Shown here: positions 18,214 through 26,187 of the stretch, piece after piece
Layout of the letters: each line of letters begins with the position of its first letter
Position numbering within the stretch: position 1 is the first letter of the stretch
Assembly (NCBI GenBank): GCA_021811405.1
Contig: JAJZOZ010000005.1
Coordinates: 1-43,922 of the forward strand
Direction of reading: 5' to 3'
DNA from: a bacterium
Lineage (GTDB): Bacteria > Elusimicrobiota > Elusimicrobia > Elusimicrobiales > UBA9959
DNA length: 43,922 nt
Notes under the pieces: model-generated
What the model was told of the DNA's origin: nothing
Databases searched by the model: none
What the model saw: only the letters and a program-made list of their open reading frames with translations
Program-made: the position numbers and the translations under genes

Positions 18214-19211
18214 GACCTCGCGCTTTCCAGCAGCTCTTCCACGGTGACCGAGGCGGTGCCCAGCTTGGCCACCACCACGCCCGCGGCGAAATTGGCGGCC
18301 AGCGCCGCTTCCTCGGGGGAGCCGCCGGCCGCCCAGGCGAGGGCCAGCGTGGAGATCACGGTGTCCCCGGCCCCGGTGACGTCGAATACCTCGCGGGCCC
18401 GGGTGGGTATGTGCACGGAATCCACCGCGGCGCCGCGGCGGGTGAAAAGGGTCATGCCGTGCTCGCCCTGCGTTATCAGCAGGGAGCGGCAGGCCAGCTT
18501 CCGGACGATAGTCCTGCCCAGCTGCTCGGCGGCCGGCTGGCCGTCGCGCTGTGTGAGGCGCATCCCGCCGAAGGCCTCGCTGGTGTTGGGCGTTATGCAG
18601 GCCACGCCGCGGTAGAGCTGGAAATGCTCCACCTTGGGGTCTACGAAGACCGGGACGTTCCTGCGGGCGGCCAGGGCGACCGCGGCCTTTATCGTGGCCG
18701 GCTCGAGCAGGCCCTTGCCGTAGTCGGAAAGGATCAGCGCGCCGCAGCCGCCGGAGAGGGCCTCGTCCAGGGAGGCCAGCGCCGCCTTCTTGGCGGCCGG
18801 GCCCAGCAGGGCCGGGTGCTCCCTGTCGAAGCGCACCACCTGCTGGTGCTCGGCGATCACGCGGGTCTTCTCGATGGTGCGGAAGGACGGGTCCTGGACC
18901 AGGTGGGTGGGCGGGACGCCGGCGGCTGAAAGCAGCGAGGTCAGCTCCTCGGCGGCCGAGTCCCTGCCCGCCACCGAGACCAGCGCCGGGGCCGCTCCCA
19001 GCGTGGCGAGGTTGACCGCGACGTTGGCGGCGCCGCCGCAGACGGAGGATTCAGAGGTTACGCGGACCACCGGGACGGGGGCTTCCGGGGAGATGCGCTT
19101 TACGGACCCCTTCACGTAGCGGTCCAGCATCAGGTCGCCGAATACCGTTATCTTCCGGCCGCGGAAGCCGGACGCGAGCGAGGAAAGCCGCTTGAGGACA
19201 GCCTTTGTCAT
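18198..19211 (-). CDS. rfaE1: D-glycero-beta-D-manno-heptose-7-phosphate kinase (RfaE1/HldA type)
   Basis: A 337-residue PfkB-family sugar kinase that phosphorylates heptose 7-phosphate at C1. Family features are the start ITVFGDLMLDRYVKG, CGGAANVAVNLATLG, and the catalytic anion-hole motif DVTGAGDTVIS near residue 280. The nucleotidyltransferase domain found fused in E. coli HldE is missing. A separate adenylyltransferase (HldC) would be needed and is not in the window. A TATAAT box 9 nt upstream with no Shine-Dalgarno suggests a leaderless start of the Kdo/Lpt operon. Confidence 0.93.
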   Translation of the reverse strand: MTKAVLKRLSSLASGFRGRKITVFGDLMLDRYVKGSVKRISPEAPVPVVRVTSESSVCGGAANVAVNLATLGAAPALVSVAGRDSAAEELTSLLSAAGVPPTHLVQDPSFRTIEKTRVIAEHQQVVRFDREHPALLGPAAKKAALASLDEALSGGCGALILSDYGKGLLEPATIKAAVALAARRNVPVFVDPKVEHFQLYRGVACITPNTSEAFGGMRLTQRDGQPAAEQLGRTIVRKLACRSLLITQGEHGMTLFTRRGAAVDSVHIPTRAREVFDVTGAGDTVISTLALAWAAGGSPEEAALAANFAAGVVVAKLGTASVTVEELLESARSWITA

Positions 19212-19220
19212 AATATAGAT

Positions 19221-19226
19221 ATTATA
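19221..19226 (-). promoter_or_regulatory. Putative -10 box for the heptose kinase-kdsB-pyrG-kdsA-lpt operon
   Basis: A perfect TATAAT on the minus strand ends 9 nt before the ATG at 19211, in the 48-nt gap after the DUF3108 gene. The -35 region is poor (TTCCGT at a spacing of 18). Any transcript starting here would have a leader of at most a few bases. Confidence 0.5.
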
Positions 19227-19259
19227 CTAAGCAACCGGAGGGGAACGGAAGCGGAGGCG

Positions 19260-20069
19260 TCAGGGGGTCACGGTGCGGCGGACGAGCTTGGCGGTGACCG
19301 AGCCTATGAAGATCTCGGCCTTCAGCATCATGGGCAGTTTCAGCTCGTCGTCCGTGATCCAGATAAGCATGCGCCTGCCGGCCTTGGAGACGAAGAGGCT
19401 CTCCTCGCCGGTCTTGGGCTCCAGCAGCACGCACTTCCTCTTGCCGTAGGGCGTGGAGATCTTCTCCCGCTTGCCGGCGGTGACGGTGAGGCGCCAGTTC
19501 TTCTTGCTGTTCACGTCCAGCTCGAGCTTCTCTCCGGGCGCAATGCGCATCAGGCGCAGGCGGAACACGGCGGACAGGTAGTCGCTGACCGGGCGGTCGA
19601 GCGGCCCCTCGAAAGAGGAAGTCTCCCGCTTGCGGTTCATCTTCTGTCCGTAGAAACGCCGGCCGGGCAGGTCGAAGACCGCCCACTCGTTGTAGAAGTA
19701 ATGGCCCTCGGAGAGCTTGCGGTAATAGCCGTGGGAACTGAAATCCCCGGTGTCCATCCAGGACTCGTTCCGGTCGTCCACCTTGTAGACGGCGTTCAGG
19801 ACGGAGGCGGACTTCGCCTCGGAAACTATATGCCAGGCCGTGCGGGAGGCTATGGCCACCTCGGAGTCCACCCGGATGAAGGATTTACCCACGTAGAGCA
19901 GGCCCCAGTAGATGTCGTACTCCAGCGTTTCCCCGGTCGTTATGCCGTTGACGGGGGCGGTGGACCCTACGACGGGCCTGGCCTCCGTCCAGTAGGGGTG
20001 GCGCAGCAGCTCTTCGGCGCCAGCCGGGGCGGCGAGGAGCAGCGCGAGCAGAAGTCCCTTAGAACCCAT
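19260..20069 (-). CDS. DUF3108-family periplasmic protein
   Basis: A 269-residue protein with a signal peptide (ending near residue 18). A beta-rich domain begins GETLEYDIYWGLLYVGKS, the characteristic start of DUF3108 (PF11306) proteins. Members are found in envelope operons of many Gram-negatives, with no settled function. It overlaps the ICMT-like gene upstream by 11 nt and is last in the proximal half of the LPS locus. A role in the periplasm or outer membrane is inferred from the signal peptide and context. Confidence 0.82.
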   Translation of the reverse strand: MGSKGLLLALLLAAPAGAEELLRHPYWTEARPVVGSTAPVNGITTGETLEYDIYWGLLYVGKSFIRVDSEVAIASRTAWHIVSEAKSASVLNAVYKVDDRNESWMDTGDFSSHGYYRKLSEGHYFYNEWAVFDLPGRRFYGQKMNRKRETSSFEGPLDRPVSDYLSAVFRLRLMRIAPGEKLELDVNSKKNWRLTVTAGKREKISTPYGKRKCVLLEPKTGEESLFVSKAGRRMLIWITDDELKLPMMLKAEIFIGSVTAKLVRRTVTP

Positions 20070-20610
20070 ACCTGATGCGGGCGGCTACCAGCAGCGCGAG
20101 CGCGGCGGCGGCGCTGAGGCCGCGCCATTCCTTGTTCTTGCGGAACACCTCGGCCGAGTAGGCGGAAAGTTCGAAGAACCCGGCCAGGCCCGAAGGCGTG
20201 GGCAGCAGGGCCGGGGCCGCGCGCTTGTATTTCTCGAATTCCTCGCCGTAGGTCGCGGAGAGGAATTGTTCCTCCGCTTTTATCGTGACGTAGTAGATCC
20301 AGCCGAAAGAGGCCGAGGCGAAGGCCCAGACCGCGGCGGTCAGGACCGGGCGGGAAGGGGCGGAAAGCATGACCAGCAGGCCCGCCGTCATCAGCATCGT
20401 GCCGAGGTAGAGCGGGTTCCTAACCGCCGAGTAGGGGCCGGTGGTGGTGAGCGTCCTGGACTTCACTATCGCCGCGCTGGCCGCCAGGCGCACTGCCTGG
20501 CCGAGGGCCATGACCGCCAGGCCGGACCAGAAAAGGGGCCAGCTCTCGGGCCTGGACGCCAGCAGCAGGACCAGGGTAACTATCTGGGATACGAGTATTC
20601 TTTTTTTCAC
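20059..20610 (-). CDS. Membrane methyltransferase of the ICMT/PEMT family
   Basis: A 183-residue protein with about four membrane helices. It carries the family pattern GPYSAVRNPLYLG followed by EEQFLSATYGEEFEKYK, which forms the SAM-binding and catalytic site of isoprenylcysteine carboxyl methyltransferase-like enzymes. In bacteria these proteins probably methylate lipids or isoprenoids; the substrate here is unknown. It overlaps gmhB by 4 nt and the DUF3108 gene by 11 nt. Confidence 0.85.
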   Translation of the reverse strand: MKKRILVSQIVTLVLLLASRPESWPLFWSGLAVMALGQAVRLAASAAIVKSRTLTTTGPYSAVRNPLYLGTMLMTAGLLVMLSAPSRPVLTAAVWAFASASFGWIYYVTIKAEEQFLSATYGEEFEKYKRAAPALLPTPSGLAGFFELSAYSAEVFRKNKEWRGLSAAAALALLVAARIRYGF

Positions 20611-21191
20611 TTTCTTTTCCTTTTCCGTGTTTCGGCCGCGGCCGGAAGAGCGCGGGCCAGCGCCGGCAGGTCCCGGAAAGAGCCGGGCGCCTTGGCGGAA
20701 CGCGCGTGGCCGGTGCGCACCAGGTAGCCTTTCAACCCGGCGTTGGCGGCCATCCGCAGGTCGGAATCCTTGTCTCCCGCCATGAAGGAGCCGGGGAGGT
20801 CGGCGGGGCAGTCCTTGACCGCCTCGTCGATAAGCCCGGTGCGGGGCTTGCGGCAGGAGCAGGCGGCTTCCGGGGCGTGGGGGCAGAAATAGACGGCGTC
20901 CACCCGGGCGCCGGCGCGGCGCAGCTCCCGGACCAGCTTCCGGTTCACGGCCAGCGAGGCCTCCATGGTCATGTAGCCGCGCCCCACGGCGGACTGGTTG
21001 GTCAGCACCACTACGCGGTAGCCTTTGGCGTTCAGCAGCCTTACCGCTTCCGGCGCGGCGGCGTAGAGGCGCAGGCGGCCGGGGCCGGTCACGTAGAAGC
21101 CGGGGCGGTCCCAGTTCAGGGTGCCGTCGCGGTCGAGGAAGGCCGTCGGGCGGGGGGCGGTCCTGCGGACCCGTTCCGGCCAGGCGCGCAT
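20607..21191 (-). CDS. gmhB: D-glycero-beta-D-manno-heptose-1,7-bisphosphate 7-phosphatase
   Basis: A 194-residue HAD phosphatase. The catalytic pair is Asp20 and Asp22 in FLDRDGTLN, followed by VVLTNQSAVGRGY. The CPHAPEAACSCRKP segment supplies the Cys/His zinc site typical of GmhB, and GDKDSDLRMAANAG is motif IV. It removes the 7-phosphate after the kinase encoded at 18198-19211. A basic C-terminal tail (RKRKRK) is an oddity. It overlaps its neighbours by 4 nt and 1 nt. Confidence 0.93.
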   Translation of the reverse strand: MRAWPERVRRTAPRPTAFLDRDGTLNWDRPGFYVTGPGRLRLYAAAPEAVRLLNAKGYRVVVLTNQSAVGRGYMTMEASLAVNRKLVRELRRAGARVDAVYFCPHAPEAACSCRKPRTGLIDEAVKDCPADLPGSFMAGDKDSDLRMAANAGLKGYLVRTGHARSAKAPGSFRDLPALARALPAAAETRKRKRK

Positions 21192-22294
21192 CAGTCCTCG
21201 CCCTTCCCGGCGGAATCCACTATCCGCATCAGCTTCTTCCAGCCGTCGAGCAGGAAGACTATCTTGACGGAGAGTATCAGCACGCCCGGCCCGAGCAGCT
21301 GCTGCCAGCCGTCCGGGAAGCGGGCGAAGTCCTTGTAGGTGGTGATTATCGGGAGCCCGCCGGCGGCCCGCGACGCCGCGGCCAGGTCGTCCGGAGTGAA
21401 GCGGTGGTGGTCCGGGTAGCGCCAGATCTGCTCCAGCCGGATCTTCATCTTCGTCAGGGAATTCTCGAAAGAGGCCGGGTCGCCTATGCCGCAGAGAGAA
21501 GCTGCGGCTTTGCCCTTGAGGGAGTTCAGGTCCACCCTTTCGCCGGTGGCCGGATCGAGGAAGGTATCCGGCGTGTGCATGCTCTCGACCACGACGGCGC
21601 GCGGGGCGGCCTTGGAGATCTCCGCCCTCAGAGCGTCGATGGCCTCCTGCTGCACCTGCTCGCAGTGCGTTATTACCACGGCGCCGGCCCTGGCAAGGCC
21701 CGACGGGGGCTCGCGGAGGTTGCCGGCGGGCAGCACGCGGTCGGAGTAGAAAGGCTCGGTGGCGTTGACCAGGACTATGTCCGCGTCCCGGCGGAGGGCG
21801 AAGTGCTGGAAGCCGTCGTCCATCAGGATGATGTCGGCGCCGAGCTCGGAAGCCGCCAGCGAGCCGGAGGCGAAGCGGTCCGCGGAGACCACCACCGGTA
21901 TCCCGGCCGGCTCGAGCAGGCGGTAAAGCATTATGGCCTCGTCGCCGGCCTCGTCCAGGCTGAGCGGGCGGCCCTTCGCGAGCACGGTGATCTTCTTCGG
22001 GGGTACGCGGCGCTTATAGCCGCGCAGCAGCACGGCCGGCCGGCGGCCGGCCCGGGCGAGTTCCAGGGCCACCGTCACCACGGTGGAGGTCTTCCCGGTG
22101 CCGCCGGAGGAGATGTTCCCGAAGCATACCACCGGGACCGGGAGGCTGCGCGAGCGGAGCAGGCCGCGGGCGAAGAGCAGCCTCCTGCCGGCTATGCCGG
22201 CCCTGTAGGCCAGGGAGAGCGCCGAGAGCAGCAGCCTGCCCGCCGGGCCTGACTTCAGGGAGTCGCGGGTCTTTTCCGGGGAGAAGGCGCTCAT
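21191..22294 (-). CDS. lpxK: Tetraacyldisaccharide 4'-kinase
   Basis: A 367-residue inner-membrane-associated kinase that phosphorylates the 4' position of the lipid A precursor before Kdo addition. The N-terminal hydrophobic helix is at about residues 20-45. The P-loop is GGTGKTS at residues 64-70. LLRGYKRR and ILMDDGFQHFALRRD, with the catalytic Asp pair, are family hallmarks. The length is slightly above E. coli LpxK (328). It overlaps the GT9 gene stop by 4 nt. Confidence 0.96.
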   Translation of the reverse strand: MSAFSPEKTRDSLKSGPAGRLLLSALSLAYRAGIAGRRLLFARGLLRSRSLPVPVVCFGNISSGGTGKTSTVVTVALELARAGRRPAVLLRGYKRRVPPKKITVLAKGRPLSLDEAGDEAIMLYRLLEPAGIPVVVSADRFASGSLAASELGADIILMDDGFQHFALRRDADIVLVNATEPFYSDRVLPAGNLREPPSGLARAGAVVITHCEQVQQEAIDALRAEISKAAPRAVVVESMHTPDTFLDPATGERVDLNSLKGKAAASLCGIGDPASFENSLTKMKIRLEQIWRYPDHHRFTPDDLAAASRAAGGLPIITTYKDFARFPDGWQQLLGPGVLILSVKIVFLLDGWKKLMRIVDSAGKGED

Positions 22295-23235
22295 TTTTTC
22301 GCTCCCGGACCGGAGATATGGGTCTCAAGGCGTTCGAGCACCGCCGAGAAAGGGAGCGCGGAAAGCTCGCCCTGGGCCCAGCCGTGTTCAGGCCCGGGTG
22401 GGGACCAGCTCCGCGGCGAGTTCTGCGGCGCGTACACGGTGAAGGTCGGCGTGCCCTGGCTGACGGCGATGTGCATAGGGGCGGAGCTGGTGCCTACGTG
22501 CAGGGAGGCGCGCTTCAGCAGGGCAGCCAGGTCGAGCAGGCCGAAATCCGGGCAGAGCAGGTGCTTGCGCCCGGCGGCGGCCATCGCCGCCTTTACATAG
22601 TCCAGTTCGCCCGGTCCCCAGAGGAAGACCACCCTGGCGCCCCTGGACTCCGCCAGGGAGTCGGCCAGCTTCGCGAAATTTCCGGGCGCCCAGCGCCGGT
22701 GGTCGCGCGGGCTGGTGATGTCCATAGTTACCAGCATCTCGCCCGGCTTTACGCCGGCGGCGGCCAGGAAGGCGTCCGCCTTGTCCGAGCAGGCGGGGGG
22801 GATGGCAAGATCGAGAGAGTGCCCGTCCGGGCGCACTCCGAGCGGTTCTATCAGCTGGAGGCGGTCGTAAACGGTGTAGCCGCCGCCGGGACGCTGCTCC
22901 GGCATGACGTTGTAGAACAGCCGGCCGCCGCGGTAGCTGAAGGCGAGGCGTTTGCCGGCGCCGGAGAAAAGGGCGTAGAAGCCGGAGGACGCCGAGCGCA
23001 TGAAGTCCACCGCTATGTCTATGCCCGCGGCGCGGATGGCCAGGAGCGGCTTGTCCTCGCGGCAGAAGACGCCGGCGAGGTTGGGGTTGCCCTCCAGTAT
23101 AGGGCGGGAGGGGCGGCGGGTGAGAAAATAGACGCGGGAGCCGGGAAGGCCTTTCTTCAGGGCCCTGAGCAGCGGCGTGGTCAGCAGTACGTCGCCGATG
23201 CCCTTGTAGACTATTACGAGGATGCCGGGGCCCAT
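22291..23235 (-). CDS. GT9 glycosyltransferase (heptosyltransferase-like)
   Basis: A 314-residue GT-B enzyme of the ADP-heptose:LPS heptosyltransferase family. The N-terminal domain starts ILVIVYKGIGDVLLTTPLLRAL with the catalytic Asp in GIGD. The C-terminal nucleotide-sugar site includes LHVGTSSAPMHIAVSQGTP. It probably adds heptose or a related sugar to the LPS core; the exact acceptor cannot be told. It is packed between lpxK and the DUF4254 genes, touching both. Confidence 0.9.
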   Translation of the reverse strand: MGPGILVIVYKGIGDVLLTTPLLRALKKGLPGSRVYFLTRRPSRPILEGNPNLAGVFCREDKPLLAIRAAGIDIAVDFMRSASSGFYALFSGAGKRLAFSYRGGRLFYNVMPEQRPGGGYTVYDRLQLIEPLGVRPDGHSLDLAIPPACSDKADAFLAAAGVKPGEMLVTMDITSPRDHRRWAPGNFAKLADSLAESRGARVVFLWGPGELDYVKAAMAAAGRKHLLCPDFGLLDLAALLKRASLHVGTSSAPMHIAVSQGTPTFTVYAPQNSPRSWSPPGPEHGWAQGELSALPFSAVLERLETHISGPGAKK

Positions 23236-23510
23236 TACTGCGCTGTCTTCGCGCGGTAGCGCGGGTCGTTGTACATCTTGAACTGGCGGTAGACCTTGAG
23301 CCTGGTCCTGCCGGAGATCACGTCCGAGACGAGCTGCGAGAGCTCCTCCTCGAGGTCCTTCAGCTGGACCGCCATCACGTCCAGCCTTGCCTGGCAGGAG
23401 GCCTTGTGCTCGTCGGAGGCGTCCTTGCGCTGCAGCTGCTCGCGCATGTGGAAGATCTTCAGCTGGATGATGCTGATCTTGTCCGCGAGGCTGCCTACGG
23501 TCTCAGCCAT
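23235..23510 (-). CDS. C-terminal part of a split DUF4254 protein
   Basis: A 91-residue helical protein. Strings such as [25 protein letters not shown] (shown here only to its key features: LKIFHM and [14 protein letters not shown]) match the second half of DUF4254 proteins, which are found next to LPS and glycosyltransferase genes and have no known function. Its ATG overlaps the stop of the preceding ORF by 8 nt, and the codon just before it in this frame is TAA. Removing one A from the AAA at 23510-23512 (TTT on the plus strand) would join it to that ORF. Translational coupling of a genuinely split protein is the alternative. Confidence 0.7.
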   Translation of the reverse strand: MAETVGSLADKISIIQLKIFHMREQLQRKDASDEHKASCQARLDVMAVQLKDLEEELSQLVSDVISGRTRLKVYRQFKMYNDPRYRAKTAQ

Positions 23511-23703
23511 TTATGGCCTCCAGCACCTTCTCGTCGATGCGCTCTATCAGGTCGTTGCGCTTCTGGTTGAGCTTGTCGATGTTCTTCTTGGCGGCCGCTA
23601 TGGCGGGCACGTCCCCGACCCTGGCCTTGTCTTCCTCGTGCCAGAGCTCCGTGTTGGTCATCGCCAGCTCGCTTACCAGTTTTCCTATGCCGAGATCTTT
23701 CAT
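23503..23703 (-). CDS. N-terminal part of a split DUF4254 protein
   Basis: A 66-residue ORF starting at the ATG at 23703, behind a GAGGTG Shine-Dalgarno. The segment [16 protein letters not shown] followed by [18 protein letters not shown] resembles the first half of DUF4254 (LWH, then a KxxIDxxNQxRNDLIExID pattern). A TTG at 23736 in the same frame lies inside a TATAAT and is less likely as the start. Together with the next ORF it would give about 157 residues, shorter than the usual 190-200 for the family. Confidence 0.68.
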   Translation of the reverse strand: MKDLGIGKLVSELAMTNTELWHEEDKARVGDVPAIAAAKKNIDKLNQKRNDLIERIDEKVLEAING

Positions 23704-23727
23704 GGTTATGCGCACCTCAGGGGTAAT

Positions 23728-23733
23728 ATTATA
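23728..23733 (-). promoter_or_regulatory. Putative -10 box upstream of the DUF4254 gene
   Basis: A TATAAT on the minus strand 24 nt before the ATG at 23703, leaving room for a short leader with the GAGGTG Shine-Dalgarno. It lies between the deacetylase stop and the DUF4254 start. No good -35 is visible, so it may only be an internal or weak promoter. Confidence 0.35.
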
Positions 23734-23745
23734 CAAAAACGGCGG

Positions 23746-24555
23746 TCAGAGCCTCGAAGCCCCCCTCGAGAGCTGAAGGGCCAGGTCCCAGTTGTTGTCC
23801 CGGCCGCGTATGAAGAGACGGTCTAGCGGGCCGGCCTTCCTGTCCCAGGGCCAGGGAGTTTTGCCCTGGGTGAAGCTGAAATCGAACAGATAGCCCGTTT
23901 CGAGGGCCTTCTCCCTCACGGCCGGCGCGTACGCCCCGTCGCCGTAGGGGTAGGCGAACGCGAACATTTCCCGGCCCAGCGCGGCCTCGAGCTGCCGCTT
24001 GGATTCCGCCAGCTCCCACGCGGCGTTCTCCGGCTCCAGGGAGGAGAGGCGCGGGTGGCTCATGGTATGCGAGCCGAACTCGATGACGCCGCTCTCCTGC
24101 ATCTCCCTGAGCTGCTCCAGCGTCGCCATGTTGACCCACGGCTCGGAGGCAGGGCTGTGCCAGAGGTTGGCCTTGCCGATGGTGTTGAAGACGACGAAGA
24201 TGTTGCCCTTGGCGCCGAGCTCCTTCAGTATGGGCCAGGCTATGGAATAATTGTTCTCGTAGCCGTCGTCGAAGGTGATCAGCACGGACTTTTCGGGCAG
24301 GTCTGCGCCTGTCTCATGGGCCTTCCTGAGGTCGGAGAAAGTGAGGGTGGCGTAGCCGTTGTCGAGGAGATACTTCACCTGCGACCTGAACTTCCGGGGG
24401 CTGACCCAGAGGTCCTTGAGCCGGGAACCCGGCGGGGGAACGCCCACCTTGTGATAGCAGAGCACCTTCAGTCCGGGCTTGGAGGCCCGCCACCAGGTCC
24501 AGCGGGCGCTCGCGCCCAGGGCTATAAGCAGCAACGCCGCCGCGGCAATGGTCAT
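23746..24555 (-). CDS. Polysaccharide deacetylase (NodB homology domain)
   Basis: A 269-residue carbohydrate esterase family 4 protein anchored by an N-terminal hydrophobic helix (residues 2-18). The metal and catalytic motifs are TFDDGYEN (Asp96, Asp97) and SHTMSHPRL (His163, His167). FAYPYGDG is the later conserved motif. It probably removes acetyl groups from an amino sugar in LPS, peptidoglycan or a surface glycan. The start at 24555 overlaps the GT9 fusion stop (ATGA). Longer readings upstream are out-of-family. Confidence 0.92.
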   Translation of the reverse strand: MTIAAAALLLIALGASARWTWWRASKPGLKVLCYHKVGVPPPGSRLKDLWVSPRKFRSQVKYLLDNGYATLTFSDLRKAHETGADLPEKSVLITFDDGYENNYSIAWPILKELGAKGNIFVVFNTIGKANLWHSPASEPWVNMATLEQLREMQESGVIEFGSHTMSHPRLSSLEPENAAWELAESKRQLEAALGREMFAFAYPYGDGAYAPAVREKALETGYLFDFSFTQGKTPWPWDRKAGPLDRLFIRGRDNNWDLALQLSRGASRL

Positions 24556-26078
24556 TTCTGCGCCTCCGTAGCTTTCCTGTGTCCTTTCCTGCATTCCTCG
24601 GCCGCCCTGAAGACCTCCCCGACGGTGAGCAGCCTCATGCAGAGGAAATGCCCCCGCGGGCATCTCTTCGAACCGTGCAGGGCGCACGGGCGGCATTCCA
24701 GCGGCGTCTCGACGACCCTGTTGGAGGGTCCGTAGGGGAAGAAGCCGAGCTCCCTGGTGGTCGGTCCGAATATCCCTACCGCCGGCACGCCCAGGGCGGC
24801 GGCGATATGCATCGGGCCGGAATCGTTGGAGACGAAGACCTTGAGCGGCCGGATGGCCTCCATCAGCCCGGTCATAGAGGTCTTGCCGGTCAGGTTCAGG
24901 CAGTTCTCCGGGCCGGCCTGGGCCTCTATCGCCGCGTTCCAGTCCTTCTCGCCGGGGCCGCCCACTATCAGCACCCGTCCGCCGTGGGCTGCGGCGAGCT
25001 TCCTTATCAGCCTGGCCCAGCGCTCCGGCGGCCAGCGCTTGGTGGGCCAGGCGGAACCGGGATTAACGCCGGCTATCACCCGGTCCTCCTTGGAGTACGG
25101 GGCGCCGGCGTCGCGCTTCAGGCCGGGGAAGACCGCGGCCAGGTCCCCCGCGATGGGGGACAGGAGGGACAGGTTGCGCTCCACGTCGTGCAGCAGCCAG
25201 GAGAACTGCACCTTGTGGGTCAGCAGCGCGCGGCCCGCGCTCGTGGAGAAGCCCACCCGCACCGGGATGCCGGCCCGCCAGGCCATCAGCGCGCTGCGCA
25301 GAGAGCGGTGGGGGATTATGGCCGCGTCGAAGTTCCTGGAACGGAGCTCAGAGACCAGCCGCCCGAACTCGGCGAAGCGGGAGGAGGCCGTCTTTTTCCT
25401 GTCCTCGATAATTTCCGCGGCCAGGCCGGAGGCGGAGAAGACTCCGGCGGTCTCGGGCCTGGTGACCACCGTGACCGACGCGTGGCGGAAAACCTCCTTG
25501 ATCTTCTTGAGCAGGGGAAGGGTAAGGACGCAGTCGCCCAGGAAAGCCGTCTGCAGCAGGCATATCTTCAGCGGGCCCGGCTTCAGCCCGGCGCGGTCGC
25601 CCGACGGCGGCCAGTCCCCCAGTTCGGGGCCGGAATGGAACACCGGGACGCCGATCTCCTTGAGCGGTTCCAGGTAGCGGTCGAGCGTGTGCTTCTCCAG
25701 CACCGGGCTGGGGATGCGCAGCCCGACGAAGAGCCTCCGCGCGAGGGAGGCCTTGCGGTAGCGCAGTTTCACCGGCGCGCCGGCCATAAGGGAGATGAAG
25801 CGGCTGCGCGGGGTGTCGTGCAGGTCGATTATCGCGTCGTAGGCCGCGGCGTTCACCTCCGCCAGGGTGGGCAGCAGGCCTTTGAAGGGCACCACCCGGT
25901 CTATGAAGGCGTTCCTGGAGACTGCGCCGGCGAACTGCGGCTTTACGAGGATCTCCAGCTTGGCCGCCGGCCATTTGGCCTTGAGGTTGCGGAAAACCGG
26001 CGCGGTCAGGATGATGTCGCCGAGGGACGACATGCGTATCACGAGTATCTTCGGGTCCGGGCGCGTTATTTCCGCCAT
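24552..26078 (-). CDS. Fused GT9 protein: extra N-terminal Rossmann half plus a full heptosyltransferase
   Basis: A 508-residue protein. Residues 10-155 repeat the N-terminal half of a GT9 enzyme (KILVIRMSSLGDIILTAPVF, Asp21) without its nucleotide-sugar half. Residues 170-500 form a complete GT9 enzyme: KICLLQTAFLGDCVLTLPLL with Asp182, then NPGSAWPTKRWPPERWA, NDSGPMHIAAALGVPAVGIF, and a Cys-rich end CRPCALHGSKRCPRGHFLCM as in heptosyltransferase II. Known members have about 330-350 residues, so this is 1.5 units. It probably adds heptose to the LPS core; the extra half may bind acceptor or be inactive. It is first in the minus-strand envelope locus. Confidence 0.88.
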   Translation of the reverse strand: MAEITRPDPKILVIRMSSLGDIILTAPVFRNLKAKWPAAKLEILVKPQFAGAVSRNAFIDRVVPFKGLLPTLAEVNAAAYDAIIDLHDTPRSRFISLMAGAPVKLRYRKASLARRLFVGLRIPSPVLEKHTLDRYLEPLKEIGVPVFHSGPELGDWPPSGDRAGLKPGPLKICLLQTAFLGDCVLTLPLLKKIKEVFRHASVTVVTRPETAGVFSASGLAAEIIEDRKKTASSRFAEFGRLVSELRSRNFDAAIIPHRSLRSALMAWRAGIPVRVGFSTSAGRALLTHKVQFSWLLHDVERNLSLLSPIAGDLAAVFPGLKRDAGAPYSKEDRVIAGVNPGSAWPTKRWPPERWARLIRKLAAAHGGRVLIVGGPGEKDWNAAIEAQAGPENCLNLTGKTSMTGLMEAIRPLKVFVSNDSGPMHIAAALGVPAVGIFGPTTRELGFFPYGPSNRVVETPLECRPCALHGSKRCPRGHFLCMRLLTVGEVFRAAEECRKGHRKATEAQK

Positions 26079-26087
26079 GAATAAAAA

Positions 26088-26093
26088 ATTATA
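26088..26093 (-). promoter_or_regulatory. Putative -10 box of the envelope locus
   Basis: TATAAT on the minus strand ends 9 nt before the ATG of the GT9 fusion at 26078. The spacing is identical to the box before the heptose kinase gene. There is no Shine-Dalgarno before this ATG, so a near-leaderless transcript is likely. The -35 region is GC-rich and unconvincing. Confidence 0.5.
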
Positions 26094-26152
26094 TCATTTA
26101 CGGGTCCCGGCGCAGGCAGACGCGCCGTAACAAAAAGTTAACTTATTTGTCA

Positions 26153-26187
26153 TTGACACGGTCACAGTTTTCATATATCTATATATT
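26153..26187 (+). promoter_or_regulatory. Promoter of the surface-protein pair
   Basis: A perfect TTGACA (26153-26158) is followed, 17 nt later, by TATCTA (26176-26181) in an AT-rich stretch running into the ATG at 26188. Initiation about 7 nt beyond the -10 would fall at the start codon itself, again implying a leaderless mRNA. Confidence 0.6.

Noticed and set aside
23734-23736. TTG as the start of the DUF4254 N-terminal ORF
   Set aside because: It overlaps the probable -10 box; the ATG at 23703 has a Shine-Dalgarno and fits the family start better.
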